Below, piece by piece: positions 23,157-23,979 of a DNA stretch of 23,979 nucleotides. Every line of letters begins with the position of its first letter. The stretch's first letter is position 1. Location: the NCBI GenBank assembly GCA_904501835.1, contig CAJGBW010000022.1, forward strand, positions 1-23,979, written 5' to 3'. Under the pieces are notes generated by a model, which saw only the letters and a list, made by a program, of their open reading frames with translations, was not told the origin of the DNA and ran no database searches. This stretch comes from an uncultured Bacteroidales bacterium. GTDB lineage: Bacteria; Bacteroidota; Bacteroidia; Bacteroidales; UBA932. The position numbers and the translations under genes are program-made.

Positions 23157-23979
23157 CTATTTTCCTTGGTATGAACCCGGCCATGCGGCAGTACCACGAG
23201 CCGTACCCAACGCATCCGTAGTAAACGCAGTGGAAGAAATACCTGTTACCCAGTTATAGAAAGTGGTCGCAATGTTAGACTCGGTAAATACAGTAGTCTT
23301 GCTCTCATCGCTATTGGTAATTTCACCCGTTACAGTCACGTCAGTTAGTGCAGACTTGATCTTGCTTTCAAAATCTGCAGAATTCAACTTCGTGCCGGCC
23401 AAAGTGCCGTTCCACTTGTAAACATAGTTGGTTGCATCCCAAGTGGCTCCCAAAGAGGAGAAACTAGCGTTATTGACATCACCGGAAAGCGGGGTGTAAA
23501 CCTTGGTCGTACCGTCGCTGCCAGATACCGTACCCACGATGTTGCCACCGAGCGAAGTCACCGTTGCGTCACCACCAAACACGATGGCAGGAGAGCCGGA
23601 GCGGGTATTAAGCACGATGCTGTTCAACAAGAATGTTTGCTTTTGAGACTCTGTTCTATACACACCGAGGTAAGCATCATTTACGATGGTAGAATTAACA
23701 AAAATCGCGCTAGCGCCACCATTGATGGTTGCATCTGTGCCAGGTTTCTTTCCAACATTGTTGGCAATCGTCAAGTTGTTGGCACAAAGGGCGCCCATTT
23801 TGGTAAACGCGATGGCTGAACCATAGTCTGTATCCAAGGTGTTATCCGTAATGGAGACTTTGTTCATGAAGCAAATACCATTGCAAAGACGAACAATACC
23901 ACGGTTGTTGGCCGTATTCTTGTTAATTTTCACGTCATTCATATACAAACGTCCCTGATCCAAGAAGACACTTGCGCCC
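23157..23979 (-). CDS. C-terminal part of a secreted beta-helix-type repeat protein (cut by right edge)
   Basis: The reading frame stays open to the right edge, so the N-terminal part is missing; about 274 residues are visible. The sequence is rich in Asn, Thr, Ser and Gly and shows repeating short strands such as KVSITDNTL, LTIANNVG and STIVNDAYLG. These are followed by LLNSIVLNTRSGSPAIVFGG and GGNIVG, as in right-handed parallel beta-helix proteins with a 'choice-of-anchor Q'-type C-terminal region. The end, ALGTARGTAAWPGSYQGK, resembles the R-x-x-x-x-W-x-x-G-A/S-Y closure of that group. I see no sortase signal or clear type IX secretion domain. It is probably an exported or surface protein. 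Substrate or binding partner cannot be told. Confidence 0.7.
   Translation of the reverse strand, partial: GASVFLDQGRLYMNDVKINKNTANNRGIVRLCNGICFMNKVSITDNTLDTDYGSAIAFTKMGALCANNLTIANNVGKKPGTDATINGGASAIFVNSTIVNDAYLGVYRTESQKQTFLLNSIVLNTRSGSPAIVFGGDATVTSLGGNIVGTVSGSDGTTKVYTPLSGDVNNASFSSLGATWDATNYVYKWNGTLAGTKLNSADFESKIKSALTDVTVTGEITNSDESKTTVFTESNIATTFYNWVTGISSTAFTTDALGTARGTAAWPGSYQGK

Noticed and set aside
1..23979. Search for tRNA genes, CRISPR arrays, IS ends, toxin-antitoxin or defence genes
   Set aside because: None could be supported by eye. Nearly all of the sequence is taken by recognised genes and no spaced repeats were seen.

Overview
The window looks like chromosomal housekeeping DNA from a member of the Bacteroidota, probably order Bacteroidales. 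Four things suggest this: protein sequences of the Bacteroides/Prevotella type (long IleRS, LspA with a large insertion, DksA-like protein with a degenerate zinc finger, DUF4369-thioredoxin lipoprotein); promoter -7 elements of the form TAnnTTTG; the near absence of Shine-Dalgarno sequences; and gene pairs typical of the phylum. I see no tRNA, rRNA, CRISPR array, insertion sequence or phage gene. No stretch longer than 300 bases lacks a gene; the largest gaps are about 85-105 bp.

Layout. (1) Minus strand, 1-534: the start of the str ribosomal operon, with its promoter, rpsL, and the first codons of rpsG cut by the left edge. (2) Minus strand, 537-4955: ileS, a TraR/DksA-like gene and lspA, closely packed. 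(3) Plus strand, 5059-6321: a CvpA-family membrane protein and tsaB, which collide tail-to-tail with the next unit. (4) Minus strand, 6313-19790: eleven genes with gaps of at most 30 bp or small overlaps. In transcription order they are xseA, xseB, glgB, a glycogen debranching enzyme, a GT4 glycogen-synthase-like enzyme, a GH57 amylase, glgP, ribF, greA, a HIT protein and a DUF4369/thioredoxin-like lipoprotein. (5) Plus strand, 19879-23071: engB (ysxC), prs, a small Cys-rich membrane protein and der, closed by a strong hairpin. (6) Minus strand, 23157 to the right edge: the C-terminal part of a secreted, probably beta-helical, repeat-type protein.

How the genes work together. The centre is a glycogen/alpha-glucan locus. 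The GT4 enzyme would extend chains, GlgB would branch them, GlgP would shorten them by phosphorolysis, the debranching enzyme would remove limit branches, and the GH57 enzyme would rearrange or hydrolyse alpha-glucan. There is no glgC, so the sugar-nucleotide donor must come from elsewhere. The surrounding genes serve translation and genome upkeep: tRNA charging (ileS), t6A modification (tsaB), ribosome assembly GTPases (engB, der), PRPP and flavin cofactors (prs, ribF), transcript cleavage (greA) and exonuclease VII (xseAB).

I do not see a clearly new system such as a defence island or mobile element. The most unusual items are the Lys/Ala-rich histone-like tail on the GH57 amylase, the Cys cluster on the small membrane protein before der, the packing of exonuclease VII with glycogen genes, and face-to-face promoters whose leaders overlap between ileS and the cvpA-like gene.
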